A stretch of 64,000 nt of DNA from an uncultured Lachnobacterium sp. (GCA_900550545.1 URSS01000005.1:1-64000), one strand, 5' to 3'; positions 1-11,732 are shown, counted from the first letter of the stretch. The notes: a model not told the origin generated them from the letters alone. Numbers and translations are program-made.

Positions 1-67
1 CAGGTGCTGTAGACTTCTTTACAGTAGTCTGACGTCCTTTTCTTACTAACTGGTTGAATGTTGGCAT
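1..67 (-). CDS. rpsL: Ribosomal protein S12, N-terminal fragment
   Basis: Reading leftwards from the ATG at 67 gives MPTFNQLVRKGRQTTVKKST, the universally conserved N terminus of ribosomal protein S12, part of the 30S decoding centre. The gene runs off the left edge, so only about 22 codons are visible. A strong ribosome binding site (GGAGG) sits just upstream. It has its own promoter at 123-151 and follows the rpoC terminator, as expected for the first gene of a str operon (rpsL-rpsG-fusA-tuf) that continues outside the window. Confidence 0.97.
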   Translation of the reverse strand, partial: MPTFNQLVRKGRQTTVKKSTAP

Positions 68-122
68 TATTTTCACCTCCTGTAATTAATTTAAAAGTGT
101 GCAATCTTATGCACGCTAAAAT

Positions 123-151
123 ATTATATAAACTTCTTTGCAACTTGTCAA
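123..151 (-). promoter_or_regulatory. Sigma-A promoter of rpsL (str operon)
   Basis: On the minus strand there is a perfect TTGACA (146-151), a 17-nt spacer and a perfect TATAAT (123-128). The leader that follows contains a small GTGCA/TGCAC inverted repeat (about 88-107) before the rpsL ribosome binding site. The position between the rpoC terminator and rpsL makes it the start of a separate transcript. Confidence 0.85.
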
Positions 152-169
152 GATAATTTTAGAAAATAC

Positions 170-197
170 AAAAAAGCCGCATATTGCGACTTTTTTG
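170..197 (-). terminator. Rho-independent terminator after rpoC
   Basis: On the minus strand a short GC stem (GTCGCA...TGCGGC) is followed by TTTTTT, nine bases past the rpoC stop codon. It ends the rpoBC transcript before the rpsL promoter. Confidence 0.85.
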
Positions 198-206
198 CTT
201 TATCTC

Positions 207-3200
207 TTATTCCTCTGTGGATGTTGTAACAACTTCTTCTGTAACAGCCTCTTCTGCTACTGCTTCTCCCTGTGCATTCTCTGCATCCGGTTCAAAATTG
301 AAATCATCAAAATCATCGAAAGACATCTCTTCATCTTCGTTCACATCACTGTCAAGTTTGATGTCACGATATCTCTTCATACCAGTTCCGGCAGGAATCA
401 GTTTACCGATAATTACGTTCTCTTTCATACCAATCAATGGGTCAATCTTGCCCTTGATTGCAGCTTCCGTAAGAACCTTTGTTGTTTCCTGGAAGGACGC
501 AGCAGAAAGGAATGAATTTGTAGCAAGTGAAGCTTTTGTTATTCCCAGTAATACCTGAGATCCAACTGCCTGTTCCTTGCCTTCCTCTTCCAGTTTTTCA
601 TTTAACTCTAAGAAGTCAAGAGAGTCAACCATGCTTCCTGGAAGGAGATCGGAATCTCCATTCTCCTCAACGCGAATCTTCTGTAACATCTGGCGAACAA
701 TAACCTCGATATGCTTATCGTTGATTTCTACACCCTGCAGACGGTATACACGCTGAACTTCACGAAGCATGTAATCCTGAACAGCTCGAACACCCTTGAT
801 TTTTAAGATATCATGTGGGTTTACAGATCCTTCTGTCAACTCATCACCGGCCTCAAGAACTGCTCCATCTGTAATCTTGATACGTGATCCGTACGGAATC
901 AGGTAAGTCTTTGTCTCACCGGTCTCTGGGTTTGTTACGATAACTTCACGTTTTTTCTTTGTATCTTTAATGTTGGCCACGCCGCCGAACTCGGTAATAA
1001 TTGCAAGTCCCTTTGGCTTACGTGCCTCAAAAATTTCCTCGACACGAGGAAGACCCTGTGTAATATCGTTACCAGCAACACCACCGGTATGGAATGTTCT
1101 CATGGTAAGCTGTGTACCAGGCTCACCGATGGACTGTGCAGCGATGATACCGATTGCTTCACCAACCTGTACTGCCTGACCAGTTGCCATGTTTGCGCCA
1201 TAACATTTTGCACAAACACCCATATGGGAACGACATGTTAAAATCGTACGGATCTTTACACTCTCGATTGGATTGCCATTTGCATCAACACCTTTACTTA
1301 CAACAGCTGCTGCACGTTTAGGAGTAATCATATGGTTAGCCTTTACAATTACATTTCCGTCTTTATCATAAATAGTTTCACAGGTAACACGTCCGGTAAT
1401 TCTTTCCTCAAGACTCTCGATTTCTTCCTTACCTTCCATGAATGCCTTAACAACCATGCCTGGAATCTCACGTTTTGTTCCTGCACAGCAGTCTGATTCA
1501 CGAACGATCATATGCTGTGATACATCAACAAGACGTCTTGTCAGGTATCCGGAATCGGCTGTACGAAGCGCTGTATCGGACATACCTTTTCGAGCTCCAT
1601 GCGCGGACATGAAGTACTCCAATACATCAAGACCATCTCGGAAGTTTGACTTAATAGGCAACTCGATGGTTCTACCGGTTGTATCAGCCATCAGTCCTCG
1701 CATTCCGGCAAGCTGCTTGATCTGTTTATCAGAACCACGGGCTCCGGAATCCGCCATCATGAAAATGTTGTTGTACTTGTCAAGACCTGTCAGAAGTGCT
1801 GTTGTCAGCTCATCATCCGTTTCTTTCCATGTCTCTACAACTTCTTTATAACGCTCTTCTTCCGTAATAAGTCCACGCTTATACTGTCTTGTAATACGGT
1901 CTACTGTGTTCTGTGCTTCCTCGATCATCTGTGGTTTCTGAGGTGGCACGGTCATATCAGAAATAGATACTGTCATAGCAGCACGGGTAGAATATCCATA
2001 ACCCATTGCCTTAACATCATCCAACACTTCTGCTGTCTTTGTTGCTCCGTGAATATTAATAACTTTCTCAAGAATCTGCTTGATCTGTTTCTTTCCTACA
2101 CGGAAATCTACTTCAAGTTTCAATGCATTGTCTGGATTGCTACGATCAACAAATCCAAGATCCTGTGGAATAATCTCATTGAAGATCAGAAGACCAAGTG
2201 TTGTTCTAATAAATCCAGCAACTTCTGTTCCATCCTGTAAAGTAGCCTTACGATATACATAAATAGACTGGTGCAGAGAAATTTCTCCATTCTCGTATGC
2301 AAGCAATGCCTGGTTCATACTTCCGAAATGATATCCAAACAGATCCATTGGTGTACAAAGCACACGACGGTTGTTATCTGTCACATCTTCGAACCAGATC
2401 ATATCATATAAGCCCAACTCACTCTTTCCAGTTGTTTGATCCGGAGTTGTCAGTTTCTTTAACTCATCAAGATCATTGTAAATCTTATCAGAAACAGCCT
2501 TTACATTCTTGTCATCCTTATGGTCTGCAAGTTTGTGCATAGTCAGATAATATACACCAAGTACCATATCCTGCGAAGGAACAGCTACAGGACCACCGTC
2601 GGATGGTTTCAACAGGTTGTTTGGTGACAAAAGCATGAAACGACACTCTGCCTGTGCTTCTACGGAAAGTGGAAGATGGACAGCCATCTGGTCTCCGTCG
2701 AAATCGGCGTTAAATGCGGTACATACAAGCGGATGCAACTTGATTGCTTTACCTTCTACAAGGATTGGTTCGAAAGCCTGAATACCTAATCTATGAAGTG
2801 TAGGGGCACGGTTCAGCATAACCGGATGTTCCTTAATTACATCTTCCAATACATCCCAAACTTCCGGCTGAAGTCTTTCAACCATCTTCTTGGCACTCTT
2901 GATATTGTGTGCAGTTCCATTTGCGGCAAGTTCTTTCATAACAAAAGGCTTGAACAGCTCGATTGCCATCTCTTTCGGAAGACCACACTGATAAATTTTA
3001 AGTTTTGGTTCTACACAGATAACAGAACGTCCTGAGTAGTCAACTCGCTTTCCCAACAGGTTCTGACGGAAACGTCCGCCTTTACCCTTTAACATATCAG
3101 AAAGAGATTTCAATGCTCTGTTTCCTGGTCCTGTAACCGGACGTCCACGACGACCATTATCGATCAAAGCATCGACAGCTTCCTGCAGCATACGCTTCTC

Positions 3201-4073
3201 GTTACGTACGATAATATCAGGAGCTCCTAAATCAAGAAGTCTTCGCAGACGATTGTTACGGTTGATAATACGTCTGTAAAGATCATTCAGATCGGATGTA
3301 GCAAAACGTCCACCATCCAACTGAACCATTGGACGTAAATCTGGTGGAATAACCGGGATAACTGTCATGATCATCCATTCTGGCTTGTTTCCAGACTCGC
3401 GGAATGCTTCAACCACTTCAAGTCTCTTAATAATTCTTGCACGTTTCTGGCCTGTTGCATTTTCCAGTTCTGCCTTGAGTTCTGCAGAATCTTTCTCAAG
3501 ATCGATTGCAGCAAGTAACTCTCTGATAGCTTCTGCACCCATTCCTACACGGAATGCGCTACCATACTGTTCTCTGGCATCCTGGTACTCTGCCTCAGAT
3601 AAAACCTGCTTGTATGCAAGAGACGTGTCTCCTGCATCTAATACGATATAAGATGCAAAATAAAGAACTCTCTCCAATACACGAGGTGATAAATCAAGGA
3701 TCAGTCCCATACGTGACGGGATACCCTTGAAATACCAGATATGGGAAACAGGAGCTGCCAGCTCGATGTGACCCATACGTTCTCTACGAACGCTGGACTT
3801 TGTAATCTCAACTCCACAACGATCGCAGACAACACCTTTATAACGGATTTTCTTATATTTACCACAGTGACATTCCCAATCTTTCTGCGGTCCGAAAATC
3901 TTCTCACAGAACAAACCGTCTTTCTCAGGCTTTAAAGTTCTGTAGTTAATTGTCTCAGGTTTTTTTACCTCGCCATGAGACCACTCACGAATCTTCTCAG
4001 GAGATGCTAATCCAATCTGGATTGCATCAAACTGCATCGCCTGGTTTGTCTCCACTTTATTTGTTTCTGGCAT
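207..4073 (-). CDS. rpoC: DNA-directed RNA polymerase beta-prime subunit
   Basis: The 1288-residue product is full length for a clostridial RpoC. Near the N terminus it has the zinc-binding cysteine cluster (CHCGKYK...CDRCGVEI), and it carries the absolutely conserved catalytic NADFDGDQM motif that holds the active-site magnesium. Conserved trigger-loop and bridge-helix sequence lies in the second half ([19 protein letters not shown]). The C-terminal roughly 50 residues are acidic and poorly conserved. The ATG at 4073 follows a GGAGTG ribosome binding site and lies 20 nt after the rpoB stop, so the pair is co-transcribed. A terminator follows at 170-197. Confidence 0.99.
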   Translation of the reverse strand: MPETNKVETNQAMQFDAIQIGLASPEKIREWSHGEVKKPETINYRTLKPEKDGLFCEKIFGPQKDWECHCGKYKKIRYKGVVCDRCGVEITKSSVRRERMGHIELAAPVSHIWYFKGIPSRMGLILDLSPRVLERVLYFASYIVLDAGDTSLAYKQVLSEAEYQDAREQYGSAFRVGMGAEAIRELLAAIDLEKDSAELKAELENATGQKRARIIKRLEVVEAFRESGNKPEWMIMTVIPVIPPDLRPMVQLDGGRFATSDLNDLYRRIINRNNRLRRLLDLGAPDIIVRNEKRMLQEAVDALIDNGRRGRPVTGPGNRALKSLSDMLKGKGGRFRQNLLGKRVDYSGRSVICVEPKLKIYQCGLPKEMAIELFKPFVMKELAANGTAHNIKSAKKMVERLQPEVWDVLEDVIKEHPVMLNRAPTLHRLGIQAFEPILVEGKAIKLHPLVCTAFNADFDGDQMAVHLPLSVEAQAECRFMLLSPNNLLKPSDGGPVAVPSQDMVLGVYYLTMHKLADHKDDKNVKAVSDKIYNDLDELKKLTTPDQTTGKSELGLYDMIWFEDVTDNNRRVLCTPMDLFGYHFGSMNQALLAYENGEISLHQSIYVYRKATLQDGTEVAGFIRTTLGLLIFNEIIPQDLGFVDRSNPDNALKLEVDFRVGKKQIKQILEKVINIHGATKTAEVLDDVKAMGYGYSTRAAMTVSISDMTVPPQKPQMIEEAQNTVDRITRQYKRGLITEEERYKEVVETWKETDDELTTALLTGLDKYNNIFMMADSGARGSDKQIKQLAGMRGLMADTTGRTIELPIKSNFRDGLDVLEYFMSAHGARKGMSDTALRTADSGYLTRRLVDVSQHMIVRESDCCAGTKREIPGMVVKAFMEGKEEIESLEERITGRVTCETIYDKDGNVIVKANHMITPKRAAAVVSKGVDANGNPIESVKIRTILTCRSHMGVCAKCYGANMATGQAVQVGEAIGIIAAQSIGEPGTQLTMRTFHTGGVAGNDITQGLPRVEEIFEARKPKGLAIITEFGGVANIKDTKKKREVIVTNPETGETKTYLIPYGSRIKITDGAVLEAGDELTEGSVNPHDILKIKGVRAVQDYMLREVQRVYRLQGVEINDKHIEVIVRQMLQKIRVEENGDSDLLPGSMVDSLDFLELNEKLEEEGKEQAVGSQVLLGITKASLATNSFLSAASFQETTKVLTEAAIKGKIDPLIGMKENVIIGKLIPAGTGMKRYRDIKLDSDVNEDEEMSFDDFDDFNFEPDAENAQGEAVAEEAVTEEVVTTSTEE

Positions 4074-4093
4074 TGTATGACACTCCTTCCCAA

Positions 4094-7000
4094 TTATTCT
4101 TCGTCATCAAGAACTGCATCTGCGTCATCAAAAAATTCTTCCGCATCATCAAACTCTTCGTCTGCGTCGTCAGATTCCTCCACATTTACAAGTTCTTCAT
4201 TTTCTGCGTTGAACTCCTGCTTTGTGAAACCATGTTTCTCAAATGACTCACTATCCTCAAATGCATCATACTTATCGTTTCCGATAATCGCATTGATATC
4301 TGTATTACCGTACTCGCTTGTCTCGATCAGCTGTACTTCGTTTCTATCCTCATCAAGTACTTTGACATCCAGTCCAAGAGACTGTAACTCTTTCAACAGT
4401 ACCTTGAAGGATTCCGGCACGCCCGGCTCAGGAATATTATCACCCTTGATAATTGCCTCATATGTCTTCACACGACCAACAACATCATCAGACTTAACTG
4501 TCAGGATCTCCTGTAATGTGTATGCAGCACCATATGCCTCGAGTGCCCATACCTCCATCTCTCCGAAACGCTGTCCACCAAACTGTGCTTTACCACCGAG
4601 AGGCTGCTGAGTTACTAAGGAGTAAGGACCTGTAGAACGTGCATGGATCTTATCATCAACAAGGTGATGCAGCTTCAGGTAATGCATGTGACCGATGGTA
4701 ACTCTTCCATCGAAATCCTCACCTGTTCTACCATCACGCAACTGAACTTTACCATCACGTGCAATCGGAACACCCTTCCAAACGCTTCTGTGATCACGGT
4801 TGTCAGACAGATATGTCATAACATCCTCGCGAAGAGTATCTTTATACTTATCGTAGAAATTCTCTTCTCCATCGGCAGCTTCTTCTGCATCAAATGGCAT
4901 GTTTACATAATCGTTTGCAAGTTCCAGTGTATCCTGAATATCAATTTCCTTTGCGCCATCAAATACTGGTGTCTCAACATTAAATCCCAACGCTTTCGCT
5001 GCAAGACTAAGGTGAATCTCAAGGACCTGACCGATATTCATTCGGGAAGGTACACCAAGTGGATTCAATACGATATCAAGCGGACGTCCATTTGGAAGAT
5101 ATGGCATATCTTCTACTGGTAAAACGCGGGAAACGACACCCTTATTACCATGTCGACCGGCCATCTTATCACCAACGGAAATCTTACGTTTCTGTGCGAT
5201 GTAAATACGTACAGACTCGTTAACTCCCGGAGATAACTCATCGCCAGCTTCTCTGGTAAATACTTTTGCATCCACAACAATACCATATGCACCGTGTGGA
5301 ACTTTAAGAGAAGTATCACGAACTTCGCGGGCCTTCTCACCGAAGATTGCACGAAGAAGTCTCTCTTCTGCTGTCAGTTCTGTCTCTCCCTTCGGAGTAA
5401 CTTTACCAACAAGAATGTCTCCCGCACGAACCTCTGCACCAACACGGATAATTCCACGCTCATCAAGATCTTTCAGTGCATCATCGCCGACACCCGGAAC
5501 ATCTCTTGTGATTTCTTCCGGTCCGAGCTTTGTATCACGGGACTCTACTTCGTACTCTTCAATATGAACAGATGTATAAACATCATACTCTACTAATCTC
5601 TCACTTAAGAGAACCGCATCCTCGTAGTTGTAACCTTCCCAAGTCATGAATCCGATCAGCGGGTTCTTTCCAAGAGCAAGTTCACCATTGGATGTAGAAG
5701 GTCCGTCAGCGATTACCTCGCCCTTTTCTACCTTCTGTCCCTTAAATACGATTGGTCTCTGGTTATAGCAGTTCGACTGGTTGCTTCGGGAGAATTTTGT
5801 AAGAATATATTCTCTGCGGTTTCCGTCTTCCTCACGAACAACAATTCGGTTAGACTCGGAGCTTTCAACCACACCAGCTTCTTTTGCGACAACACAAACT
5901 CCAGAATCGACAGCTGACTTTGTCTCCATACCAGTTCCTACGACAGGAGCCTCCGTTGTCAAAAGCGGTACTGCCTGACGCTGCATGTTTGATCCCATCA
6001 ACGCACGGTTTGCATCATCGTTCTGCAGGAATGGAATCAGGGCAGTAGCAACAGAGAACACCATCTTAGGTGATACGTCCATGTAATCAAATGCTGTCTT
6101 GTCATATTCCTGCGTCTCTTCTCTATAACGACCAGATACAGAATTACGAACAAAATGTCCATCTTCATCCAGCTTCTCGTTTGCCTGTGCTACATGATAA
6201 TTATCCTCTTCATCCGCAGTCATATAAACAACTTCGTCTGTAACACGTGGATTCTGTTTGTCAGATTTATCAATCTTGCGGTATGGAGCCTCAATGAATC
6301 CATACTCATTAATTCTTGCATAACATGCAAGAGAGTTGATCAGACCAATGTTTGGTCCTTCAGGCGTCTCAATCGGGCACATACGTCCATAATGGCTGTA
6401 ATGTACATCTCGTACCTCGAATCCGGCACGGTCTCTTGACAAACCACCAGGTCCCAATGCAGATAAACGTCTCTTATGTGTCAGCTCACCTAATGGGTTG
6501 TTCTGATCCATGAACTGTGACAGCTGGGAAGATCCAAAGAACTCTTTTACTGCAGCTGTAACAGGTTTGATATTAATAAGACTCTGTGGGGAAATACCCT
6601 CCAAATCCTGTGTTGTCATACGCTCGCGAACAACACGCTCCAAACGTGAAAGTCCGATACGGTACTGGTTCTGTAACAGCTCACCAACCGCACGAATACG
6701 ACGGTTTCCTAAGTGGTCGATGTCATCATCTGTACCAACACCCCACTCCAGATGCATATTGTAGTTGATGGATGCGAAGATATCCTCTTTTGTAATATGC
6801 TTTGGAATCAAGTCTGCGATTTCTCTCTTAATTGCCTCAATACGGTCCTCAAGAGTTGTATACTCTTCCATAATCTGAGCAAGTACCGGATAGTAAACCA
6901 ACTCGTGGATACCAATACTCTCCAGATCTTCAATTTCCGGAATCCAGCTTCTGATATCAACCATCATAGAAGAAAGAACTTTTGTATTTCTAGTTTCTGT

Positions 7001-8020
7001 CTGAATCCATACAAATGGAACAGCAGCATTCTGAATCTGGTCTGCAAGTTCTCTTGTTACAGTGGTTCCTGCCTCTGCGAGAACCTCACCTGTAGACGGA
7101 TCTAATACATCTTCTGCAAGGACCTGTCCGTTGATACGATTCTTTAACGCAAGTTTCTTATTGAACTTATAACGTCCAACTTTAGCCAGATCATATCTTC
7201 TAGGGTCAAAGAACATTGCAGTAATCAGGCTTTCTGCACTCTCTACGGAAAGTGGCTCGCCCGGACGGATTTTCTTATATAACTCTAATAAACCAGCTTC
7301 GAAACTTCCCTGTGGCTCACGCTCAGTAATTGCAGGGTCCTTTTGTAAGGAAGCCATAATCTTTGGTTCCTCACCGAACATATCGATGATCTGCTGGTTT
7401 GTACCTACACCAAGTGCACGAAGTAATACAGTAATCGGCACCTTACGGGTTCTATCTACACGAACACTGAAAACGTCATTGGAGTCAGTCTCATACTCTA
7501 ACCATGCACCACGGTTTGGAATAACAGTGCAGGAATACAAAGTCTTACCCACTTTATCGTGAGCAATACCATAATAGATACCAGGGGAACGTACCAACTG
7601 GCTGACGATTACACGCTCAGCTCCATTGATAACAAATGTACCGGTCTCTGTCATAAGAGGCAGATCACCCATGAAAATTTCATGTTCATTAATCTCATCT
7701 GTCTCTTTGTTATGAAGTCTAACCTTGACTTTCAAAGGTGCAGCGTATGTTGCATCTCTTTCCTTACACTCTGGAATTGTGTATTTTACATCATCTTCGC
7801 ATAATGTAAAATCTACGAACTCCAGACTCAAGTGACCACTGTAATCTGTGATCGGAGAGATATCTGCAAAAGCCTCTTTGAGACCTTCATCCAGGAACCA
7901 CTTATAGGAATCCTTCTGGACTTCGATCAGGTTTGGCATCTGCAAAACCTCTTTTTGTCTTGAGTAACTCATACGCATGCCTTTTCCAGCCTTGACTGGA
8001 CGTATTCTGTTTTTCTCCAT
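4094..8020 (-). CDS. rpoB: DNA-directed RNA polymerase beta subunit
   Basis: The product is about 1308 residues and forms the catalytic core with RpoC. Typical motifs include the rifampicin-region sequence [20 protein letters not shown] and the [15 protein letters not shown] motif. The C-terminal tail (about 40 residues) is unusually rich in Asp and Glu. I chose the ATG at 8020 ([10 protein letters not shown]) because GAGAGGTG precedes it. A longer in-frame start at 8050 has no ribosome binding site and adds a non-conserved extension. It has its own promoter at 8137-8165 beyond the attenuator that follows rplL, so it can be expressed both by read-through and separately. Confidence 0.99.
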   Translation of the reverse strand: MEKNRIRPVKAGKGMRMSYSRQKEVLQMPNLIEVQKDSYKWFLDEGLKEAFADISPITDYSGHLSLEFVDFTLCEDDVKYTIPECKERDATYAAPLKVKVRLHNKETDEINEHEIFMGDLPLMTETGTFVINGAERVIVSQLVRSPGIYYGIAHDKVGKTLYSCTVIPNRGAWLEYETDSNDVFSVRVDRTRKVPITVLLRALGVGTNQQIIDMFGEEPKIMASLQKDPAITEREPQGSFEAGLLELYKKIRPGEPLSVESAESLITAMFFDPRRYDLAKVGRYKFNKKLALKNRINGQVLAEDVLDPSTGEVLAEAGTTVTRELADQIQNAAVPFVWIQTETRNTKVLSSMMVDIRSWIPEIEDLESIGIHELVYYPVLAQIMEEYTTLEDRIEAIKREIADLIPKHITKEDIFASINYNMHLEWGVGTDDDIDHLGNRRIRAVGELLQNQYRIGLSRLERVVRERMTTQDLEGISPQSLINIKPVTAAVKEFFGSSQLSQFMDQNNPLGELTHKRRLSALGPGGLSRDRAGFEVRDVHYSHYGRMCPIETPEGPNIGLINSLACYARINEYGFIEAPYRKIDKSDKQNPRVTDEVVYMTADEEDNYHVAQANEKLDEDGHFVRNSVSGRYREETQEYDKTAFDYMDVSPKMVFSVATALIPFLQNDDANRALMGSNMQRQAVPLLTTEAPVVGTGMETKSAVDSGVCVVAKEAGVVESSESNRIVVREEDGNRREYILTKFSRSNQSNCYNQRPIVFKGQKVEKGEVIADGPSTSNGELALGKNPLIGFMTWEGYNYEDAVLLSERLVEYDVYTSVHIEEYEVESRDTKLGPEEITRDVPGVGDDALKDLDERGIIRVGAEVRAGDILVGKVTPKGETELTAEERLLRAIFGEKAREVRDTSLKVPHGAYGIVVDAKVFTREAGDELSPGVNESVRIYIAQKRKISVGDKMAGRHGNKGVVSRVLPVEDMPYLPNGRPLDIVLNPLGVPSRMNIGQVLEIHLSLAAKALGFNVETPVFDGAKEIDIQDTLELANDYVNMPFDAEEAADGEENFYDKYKDTLREDVMTYLSDNRDHRSVWKGVPIARDGKVQLRDGRTGEDFDGRVTIGHMHYLKLHHLVDDKIHARSTGPYSLVTQQPLGGKAQFGGQRFGEMEVWALEAYGAAYTLQEILTVKSDDVVGRVKTYEAIIKGDNIPEPGVPESFKVLLKELQSLGLDVKVLDEDRNEVQLIETSEYGNTDINAIIGNDKYDAFEDSESFEKHGFTKQEFNAENEELVNVEESDDADEEFDDAEEFFDDADAVLDDEE

Positions 8021-8136
8021 TGACGTTTCACCTCTCGTTTTTATTTGCATCTAGTTTATAAACTAATTTCATCACATAGGAATTTTCCTAAAAAAGAGCA
8101 TGGAAATGCCTAGTGCACCATAATAATGCAACCTAT

Positions 8137-8165
8137 ACTATACAACAAACGTCAGGAAAATGCAA
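8137..8165 (-). promoter_or_regulatory. Probable promoter of rpoBC
   Basis: The minus strand carries TTGCAT (8160-8165), a 17-nt spacer and TATAGT (8137-8142) in the 277-nt rplL-rpoB gap. The predicted start leaves a leader of about 110 nt ahead of rpoB. This would let RNA polymerase subunits be made separately from the L10-L12 stalk genes. Confidence 0.6.
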
Positions 8166-8225
8166 GAACTATTTTGAGAAATTTTACTGATTTGTATTTT
8201 GATACTTCTTTGATATGTCTGACAG

Positions 8226-8266
8226 AAAAAGACCCGACAACAAACGAGTTTGTCTCGGGTCTTTCC
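8226..8266 (-). terminator. Attenuator or terminator between rplL and rpoB
   Basis: On the minus strand a long stem (AAAGACCCGA paired with TCGGGTCTTT, extended by ACAAAC/GTTTGT) ends in a U tract, about 30 nt after the rplL stop. A leaky terminator here is a known way to reduce rpoBC transcription relative to the four-copy L12 protein. I infer that role from position. Confidence 0.8.
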
Positions 8267-8297
8267 ATTACACGGTTTCGCTCGATGCAAATCCGTA

Positions 8298-8672
8298 TTA
8301 TTTTAATGTAACCTTAGCGCCTTCTGCCTCAAGTTTAGCCTTAGCATCATCTGCTGTAGCCTTGTCAGCTGCCTCTTTGATTACCTTAGGAGCTCCGTCA
8401 ACTGCGTCCTTAGCTTCCTTCAGTCCAAGACCTGTTAACTCACGAACAACCTTGATAACCTTAACCTTGTTTGGTCCAACTTCTGTTAACTCGATATCGA
8501 ACTCTGTCTTCTCCTCAGCTGCTGCTGCGTCTCCGCCTGCTGCTGCTACTACAACGCCTGCTGCTGCAGATACGCCGAACTCTTCTTCACATGCCTTTAC
8601 AAGGTCATTTAACTCTAATACGCTTAACTCTTTGATAGCATCGATAAACTCTGCTGTTGTTAACTTTGCCAT
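8298..8672 (-). CDS. rplL: Ribosomal protein L7/L12
   Basis: The 124-residue product is the flexible stalk protein of the 50S subunit that recruits translation GTPases. The sequence shows the N-terminal dimerisation helices ([20 protein letters not shown]), the Ala/Gly-rich hinge (about residues 35-52) and the conserved C-terminal domain ([19 protein letters not shown]). The ATG at 8672 is preceded by GGAGG. An upstream in-frame ATG at 8687 overlaps that ribosome binding site and is rejected. It is co-transcribed with rplJ 53 nt upstream. Confidence 0.98.
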   Translation of the reverse strand: MAKLTTAEFIDAIKELSVLELNDLVKACEEEFGVSAAAGVVVAAAGGDAAAAEEKTEFDIELTEVGPNKVKVIKVVRELTGLGLKEAKDAVDGAPKVIKEAADKATADDAKAKLEAEGAKVTLK

Positions 8673-8725
8673 TATATTTTCCTCCATTTTTAAAATTTGT
8701 TAGTATAATTTCTTATATTATATAA

Positions 8726-9268
8726 TTAAGCCTCTGCTTCTGCAGTTGCTTCCTCAGCTGGTGCTGCTTCTGCTGCATCTGCTGCGCCACCATTCTCTGC
8801 GATCTGATTAAGAACGCGAGCAAGATTTGTAATAGGTGACTGAATACTTCCAAGTAACTTGGAAAGAAGAACTTCTCTGCTAGGAACGCTAGCGATTGCT
8901 TTCATTCCCTCAGCATCGTAGAATGTTCCTTCTACAACACCGGCCTTAATCTCTAAGCTAGGAGCCTTCTTTGCGAACTCAGCTAATACTCTTGCTGGAG
9001 CTGTAGCATCCTCTGTTGAAACAGCGAATGCGTTTGGTCCTTCAAGAGAATCTCTTAAGCTCTCAAACTCTGTGCCTTCTACTGCACGGTTTACTAATGT
9101 GTTCTTGTATACCTTGTAAGATACTCCAGCTTCTCTTAACTGCTTACGCAACTGTGTATCTTCTGCAACAGTAAGTCCACGGTAATCTACGACTACAACA
9201 GACTGTGCACCGTTGATCATTTCAGAAATCTCCTGAACGATTGGCTGCTTTAATTCTACCTTTGCCAC
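8726..9268 (-). CDS. rplJ: Ribosomal protein L10
   Basis: The 180-residue product anchors L12 dimers to the 23S rRNA. The N-terminal part carries the typical L10 block VVVVDYRGLTVAEDTQLRK and KVYKNTLVNRA; the last 20 residues are an Ala/Glu tail. It is preceded by a full promoter and an L10-type autoregulatory leader (9320-9470), so L10 with L12 probably represses its own expression when in excess. Confidence 0.98.
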   Translation of the reverse strand: MAKVELKQPIVQEISEMINGAQSVVVVDYRGLTVAEDTQLRKQLREAGVSYKVYKNTLVNRAVEGTEFESLRDSLEGPNAFAVSTEDATAPARVLAEFAKKAPSLEIKAGVVEGTFYDAEGMKAIASVPSREVLLSKLLGSIQSPITNLARVLNQIAENGGAADAAEAAPAEEATAEAEA

Positions 9269-9319
9269 GATTCATTTACCTCCTTATTTTATTCTTGCAT
9301 ATAGCGTGAGGTATAATAA

Positions 9320-9441
9320 AAATCCCTCTGCCAGACGACAGAGGGTAATAATCTTAATGACGATCTATTCATCAAAATTCCCTCGGCAGGCACTTCGTTT
9401 ACTCCTTGCGGAACCTGCTGTCTTCGGCAATATGCTTTGCT
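9320..9441 (-). promoter_or_regulatory. L10 leader with attenuator hairpin
   Basis: The RNA between the rplJ promoter and rplJ contains GCCGAAGACAGCAGG, GTTCCGCAAGGAGT and GTGCCTGCCGAGG, which resemble the conserved ribosomal protein L10 leader of Firmicutes. It ends in a strong stem (CCCTCTG/CAGAGGG, 9324-9345) followed by ATTTTTATT. In the known mechanism the L10-L12 complex binds the leader and favours termination. The identification is from memory of the motif and was not tested with a covariance model. Confidence 0.82.
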
Positions 9442-9470
9442 ATTATATTATGATATTTTGCGGTTGTCAA
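9442..9470 (-). promoter_or_regulatory. Sigma-A promoter of rplJ-rplL
   Basis: The minus strand has a perfect TTGACA (9465-9470), a 17-nt spacer and a perfect TATAAT (9442-9447), placed just upstream of the L10 leader. Upstream, at about 9510-9543, two adjacent hairpins (CGTCAG/CTGACG and ATGCG/CGCAT) follow rplA. They may end or slow the previous transcript, but no clear U tract follows them. Confidence 0.85.
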
Positions 9471-9563
9471 GACTTTCCGCAATTTTTTTGCTTGTGTAAG
9501 TCATGTAACAATGCGTTTTTCGCATCGTCAGTATAAACTGACGAGCAAACGCGATTTTATATT

Positions 9564-10259
9564 TTACTGAGCAATCTTAACAACGTTAAGCTTTACGCCA
9601 GGTCCCATTGTAGATGTGATTGTTGCACTCTTAATGTACTGACCCTTTAAACTTGCCGGCTTAGCCTTGTTGATTGCACCCATAAGAGCCTGGAAGTTGT
9701 CGCTCAACTGCTCACTTGTAAAGGATGCTTTTCCAACTGGCACGTGGATAATATTTGTCTTGTCCAAACGATACTCAATCTTACCAGCTTTGATGTCGTT
9801 GATTGCCTTTGTAACGTCCATTGTAACTGTACCAGCTTTTGGGTTTGGCATTAAGCCCTTCGGTCCAAGGACACGTCCTAAACGACCAACAACACCCATC
9901 ATGTCTGGTGTAGCAACTACAACATCGAAGTCTAACCATCCCTCGTTCTGGATCTTAGGAATTAATTCCTCTCCTCCAACGAAGTCTGCTCCGGCTGCCT
10001 GTGCCTCGTCTACTTTAGTTCCCTTAGCGAAAACTAAAACTCTTACAGTCTTACCAGTTCCGTGTGGTAATACAACCGCACCACGGATCTGCTGCTCTGC
10101 GTGACGTCCATCACAGCCTGTTCTAAGATGAAGTTCGATTGTCTCATCAAATTTTGCTGTAGCATTCTTCTTTACGATATCAATTGCATCAGCAACATCG
10201 TACTGAGCAGCTCTATCGTATGCTTTTACAGCGTCCTGATATTTCTTTCCTCTTTTCAT
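9564..10259 (-). CDS. rplA: Ribosomal protein L1
   Basis: The 231-residue product forms the mobile L1 stalk of the 50S subunit. Conserved blocks include [23 protein letters not shown] (split by the usual substitutions), [19 protein letters not shown] and the C-terminal [14 protein letters not shown]. The ATG at 10259 has a GGAGG site. It lies 282 nt downstream of rplK, an unusually long gap that carries structured repeats (see 10325-10403) where most bacteria have only a short spacer. Confidence 0.98.
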   Translation of the reverse strand: MKRGKKYQDAVKAYDRAAQYDVADAIDIVKKNATAKFDETIELHLRTGCDGRHAEQQIRGAVVLPHGTGKTVRVLVFAKGTKVDEAQAAGADFVGGEELIPKIQNEGWLDFDVVVATPDMMGVVGRLGRVLGPKGLMPNPKAGTVTMDVTKAINDIKAGKIEYRLDKTNIIHVPVGKASFTSEQLSDNFQALMGAINKAKPASLKGQYIKSATITSTMGPGVKLNVVKIAQ

Positions 10260-10324
10260 GAAATATAAACCTCCTTGTGGTAAATATCATAAGCTGTCAG
10301 CTCCGCTGACTGATTGCTTATGAT

Positions 10325-10403
10325 CCAGCCCTTTTCCGTAGGAAAATGGGTCGTCTTTGCGACTTTGCTTACGACCCAGCCCTTTTCCGTAGGAAAATGG
10401 GTC
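10325..10403. repeat. Tandem pair of 28-bp quasi-palindromic repeats in the rplK-rplA gap
   Basis: Two identical 28-bp copies lie at 10325-10352 and 10376-10403, 51 bp apart. Each begins CCAGCCCTTTTCC and ends GGAAAATGGGTC, so each is itself close to a palindrome (CCC...TTTTCC against GGAAAA...GGG). The 23 bp between them also hold a small GTCG/CGAC inverted repeat. The rest of the gap (10260-10541) has further complementarity: CACTAG/CTAGTG around 10434 and 10494, and a GTGCA/TGCAC hairpin near 10510-10540 just past the rplK stop. It looks like a REP-type element dropped between two ribosomal protein genes. No real gene is seen in the gap. Confidence 0.75.
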
Positions 10404-10541
10404 ATTCTTTTATCGGGTAGGAAATGCCCTCCCACTAGTTTCAAAATATTATTGATGTTCTCTACATCATCGGGACGTGCGCATTCAAAAAGGCTAGTGC
10501 CTTGCGCGCACGGTGCAGTATCCTGCTGCGCAGTGCACTGC

Positions 10542-10967
10542 TTAGTCAACAACCTCAACACCCATTGATCTTGCTGTACCAGCGATCATGCTGATTGCAG
10601 ACTCAATGTTAGCAGCGTTTAAGTCTGGCATCTTCAGCTCAGCGATTTCCTGAAGCTGTGCCTTTGTGATCTTGGCAACCTTAGTCTTGTTTGGTTCACC
10701 AGAACCAGACTTGATGTTGCAAGCTTTCTTGATTAATACTGGAGCAGGTGGTGTCTTAGTTACAAAACTAAAACTTCTGTCTGCATATACAGTAATAACT
10801 ACAGGGATGATTAAGTCGCCCTGATCGGCTGTCTTTGCATTAAACTGCTTTGTGAACTCTACGATGTTAACACCGTGCTGTCCAAGAGCTGGTCCAACTG
10901 GAGGAGCTGGTGTAGCCTTTCCAGCAGGAATCTGCAATTTAATGTATCCTTCAACTTTCTTTGCCAT
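10542..10967 (-). CDS. rplK: Ribosomal protein L11
   Basis: The 141-residue product forms the GTPase-associated centre with 23S rRNA. The N-terminal block [29 protein letters not shown] and the [16 protein letters not shown] motif are diagnostic. It sits 13 nt after nusG with a GGAGG site, the normal nusG-rplK order. The stop codon is followed by a GC-rich hairpin and the repeat-bearing gap before rplA. Confidence 0.98.
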   Translation of the reverse strand: MAKKVEGYIKLQIPAGKATPAPPVGPALGQHGVNIVEFTKQFNAKTADQGDLIIPVVITVYADRSFSFVTKTPPAPVLIKKACNIKSGSGEPNKTKVAKITKAQLQEIAELKMPDLNAANIESAISMIAGTARSMGVEVVD

Positions 10968-10980
10968 TGGAATTGCCTCC

Positions 10981-11499
10981 TTAATTCATTTTCTTTACAT
11001 CTGCGAAACTTACTTCTACCGGTGTCTCGCGACCGAACAGATCCACATTGATAGTGACTGTCTGTTTGTTATGGTTCATTGCTGTAATCACACCGCAGGT
11101 ATCTTTCCATACACCGCCGATGACTACGATCATATCGCCTTCTGCGAAATCAACCACAACGTTCTCTGCCTTAATTCCAAGCGGTCTCATCTCGGCGTCC
11201 GTGAGTGGTACCGGTTTACTTCCCGGTCCAACGAAGCCAGTCACGCCTCTGGTATTGCGGACAACATACCATGTATCATCATTCATAATCATATGAATCA
11301 GCACATAGCCAGGGAACATTTTCTTTGAAACCTGTTTCTTTACTCCGTTCTTTACCTCTGTCACTTCTTCGAGAGGAACCCGAACCTCAAGAATCTGGTC
11401 CTCCAGATGTCTGTTCTCAATTGTCTTGTCAATATTCGCTTTGACTTTGTTCTCATAACCTGAATAGGTATGAACTACATACCAGTTCGCTTCTGCCAT
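10981..11499 (-). CDS. nusG: Transcription elongation and termination factor NusG
   Basis: The 172-residue product has an N-terminal NGN domain ([16 protein letters not shown]) that binds RNA polymerase, with the typical FPGYVLIHM segment, and a C-terminal KOW domain (about residues 118-172: [21 protein letters not shown]). It couples transcription to translation and modulates pausing. It lies 17 nt after secE and ahead of rplK in the conserved secE-nusG-rplK order. Confidence 0.98.
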   Translation of the reverse strand: MAEANWYVVHTYSGYENKVKANIDKTIENRHLEDQILEVRVPLEEVTEVKNGVKKQVSKKMFPGYVLIHMIMNDDTWYVVRNTRGVTGFVGPGSKPVPLTDAEMRPLGIKAENVVVDFAEGDMIVVIGGVWKDTCGVITAMNHNKQTVTINVDLFGRETPVEVSFADVKKMN

Positions 11500-11516
11500 A
11501 AATCACTTTGCCTCCG

Positions 11517-11732
11517 TTAAAAATTTAAACCAACAAGGAAATTCACACCGTGCTGAATTGCCCAATCCAGCAGTGCAATAATAAGACCGGTAACTACAGA
11601 AACAGCAACTACCGCAATAGTCTGTCTGACAACTGATTTCTGCTCAGGCCAGATAATCTTGCTGAACTCTGCCTTGATTCCTTTGAACCAGTTTGTCTTT
11701 GGAGCCTTTTCAACGTTTTCTGTCTGTCCCAT
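11517..11732 (-). CDS. secE: Preprotein translocase subunit SecE
   Basis: This 71-residue protein has a short polar N terminus with the conserved amphipathic segment (FKGIKAEFSKIIWPEQKSVVRQT) and one transmembrane helix (about residues 38-57). It is the single-span Gram-positive form that clamps SecY. It lies between rpmG and nusG on one transcript, with an AAAGGAG site before the ATG. Confidence 0.97.
   Translation of the reverse strand: MGQTENVEKAPKTNWFKGIKAEFSKIIWPEQKSVVRQTIAVVAVSVVTGLIIALLDWAIQHGVNFLVGLNF

Noticed and set aside
10256..10561. 101-codon open frame between rplK and rplA on the minus strand with repeated THFPTEKGW
   Set aside because: The repeated peptide is the translation of the 28-bp DNA repeats; there is no ribosome binding site and the frame overlaps the rplK end. 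Repeat DNA is the simpler explanation.
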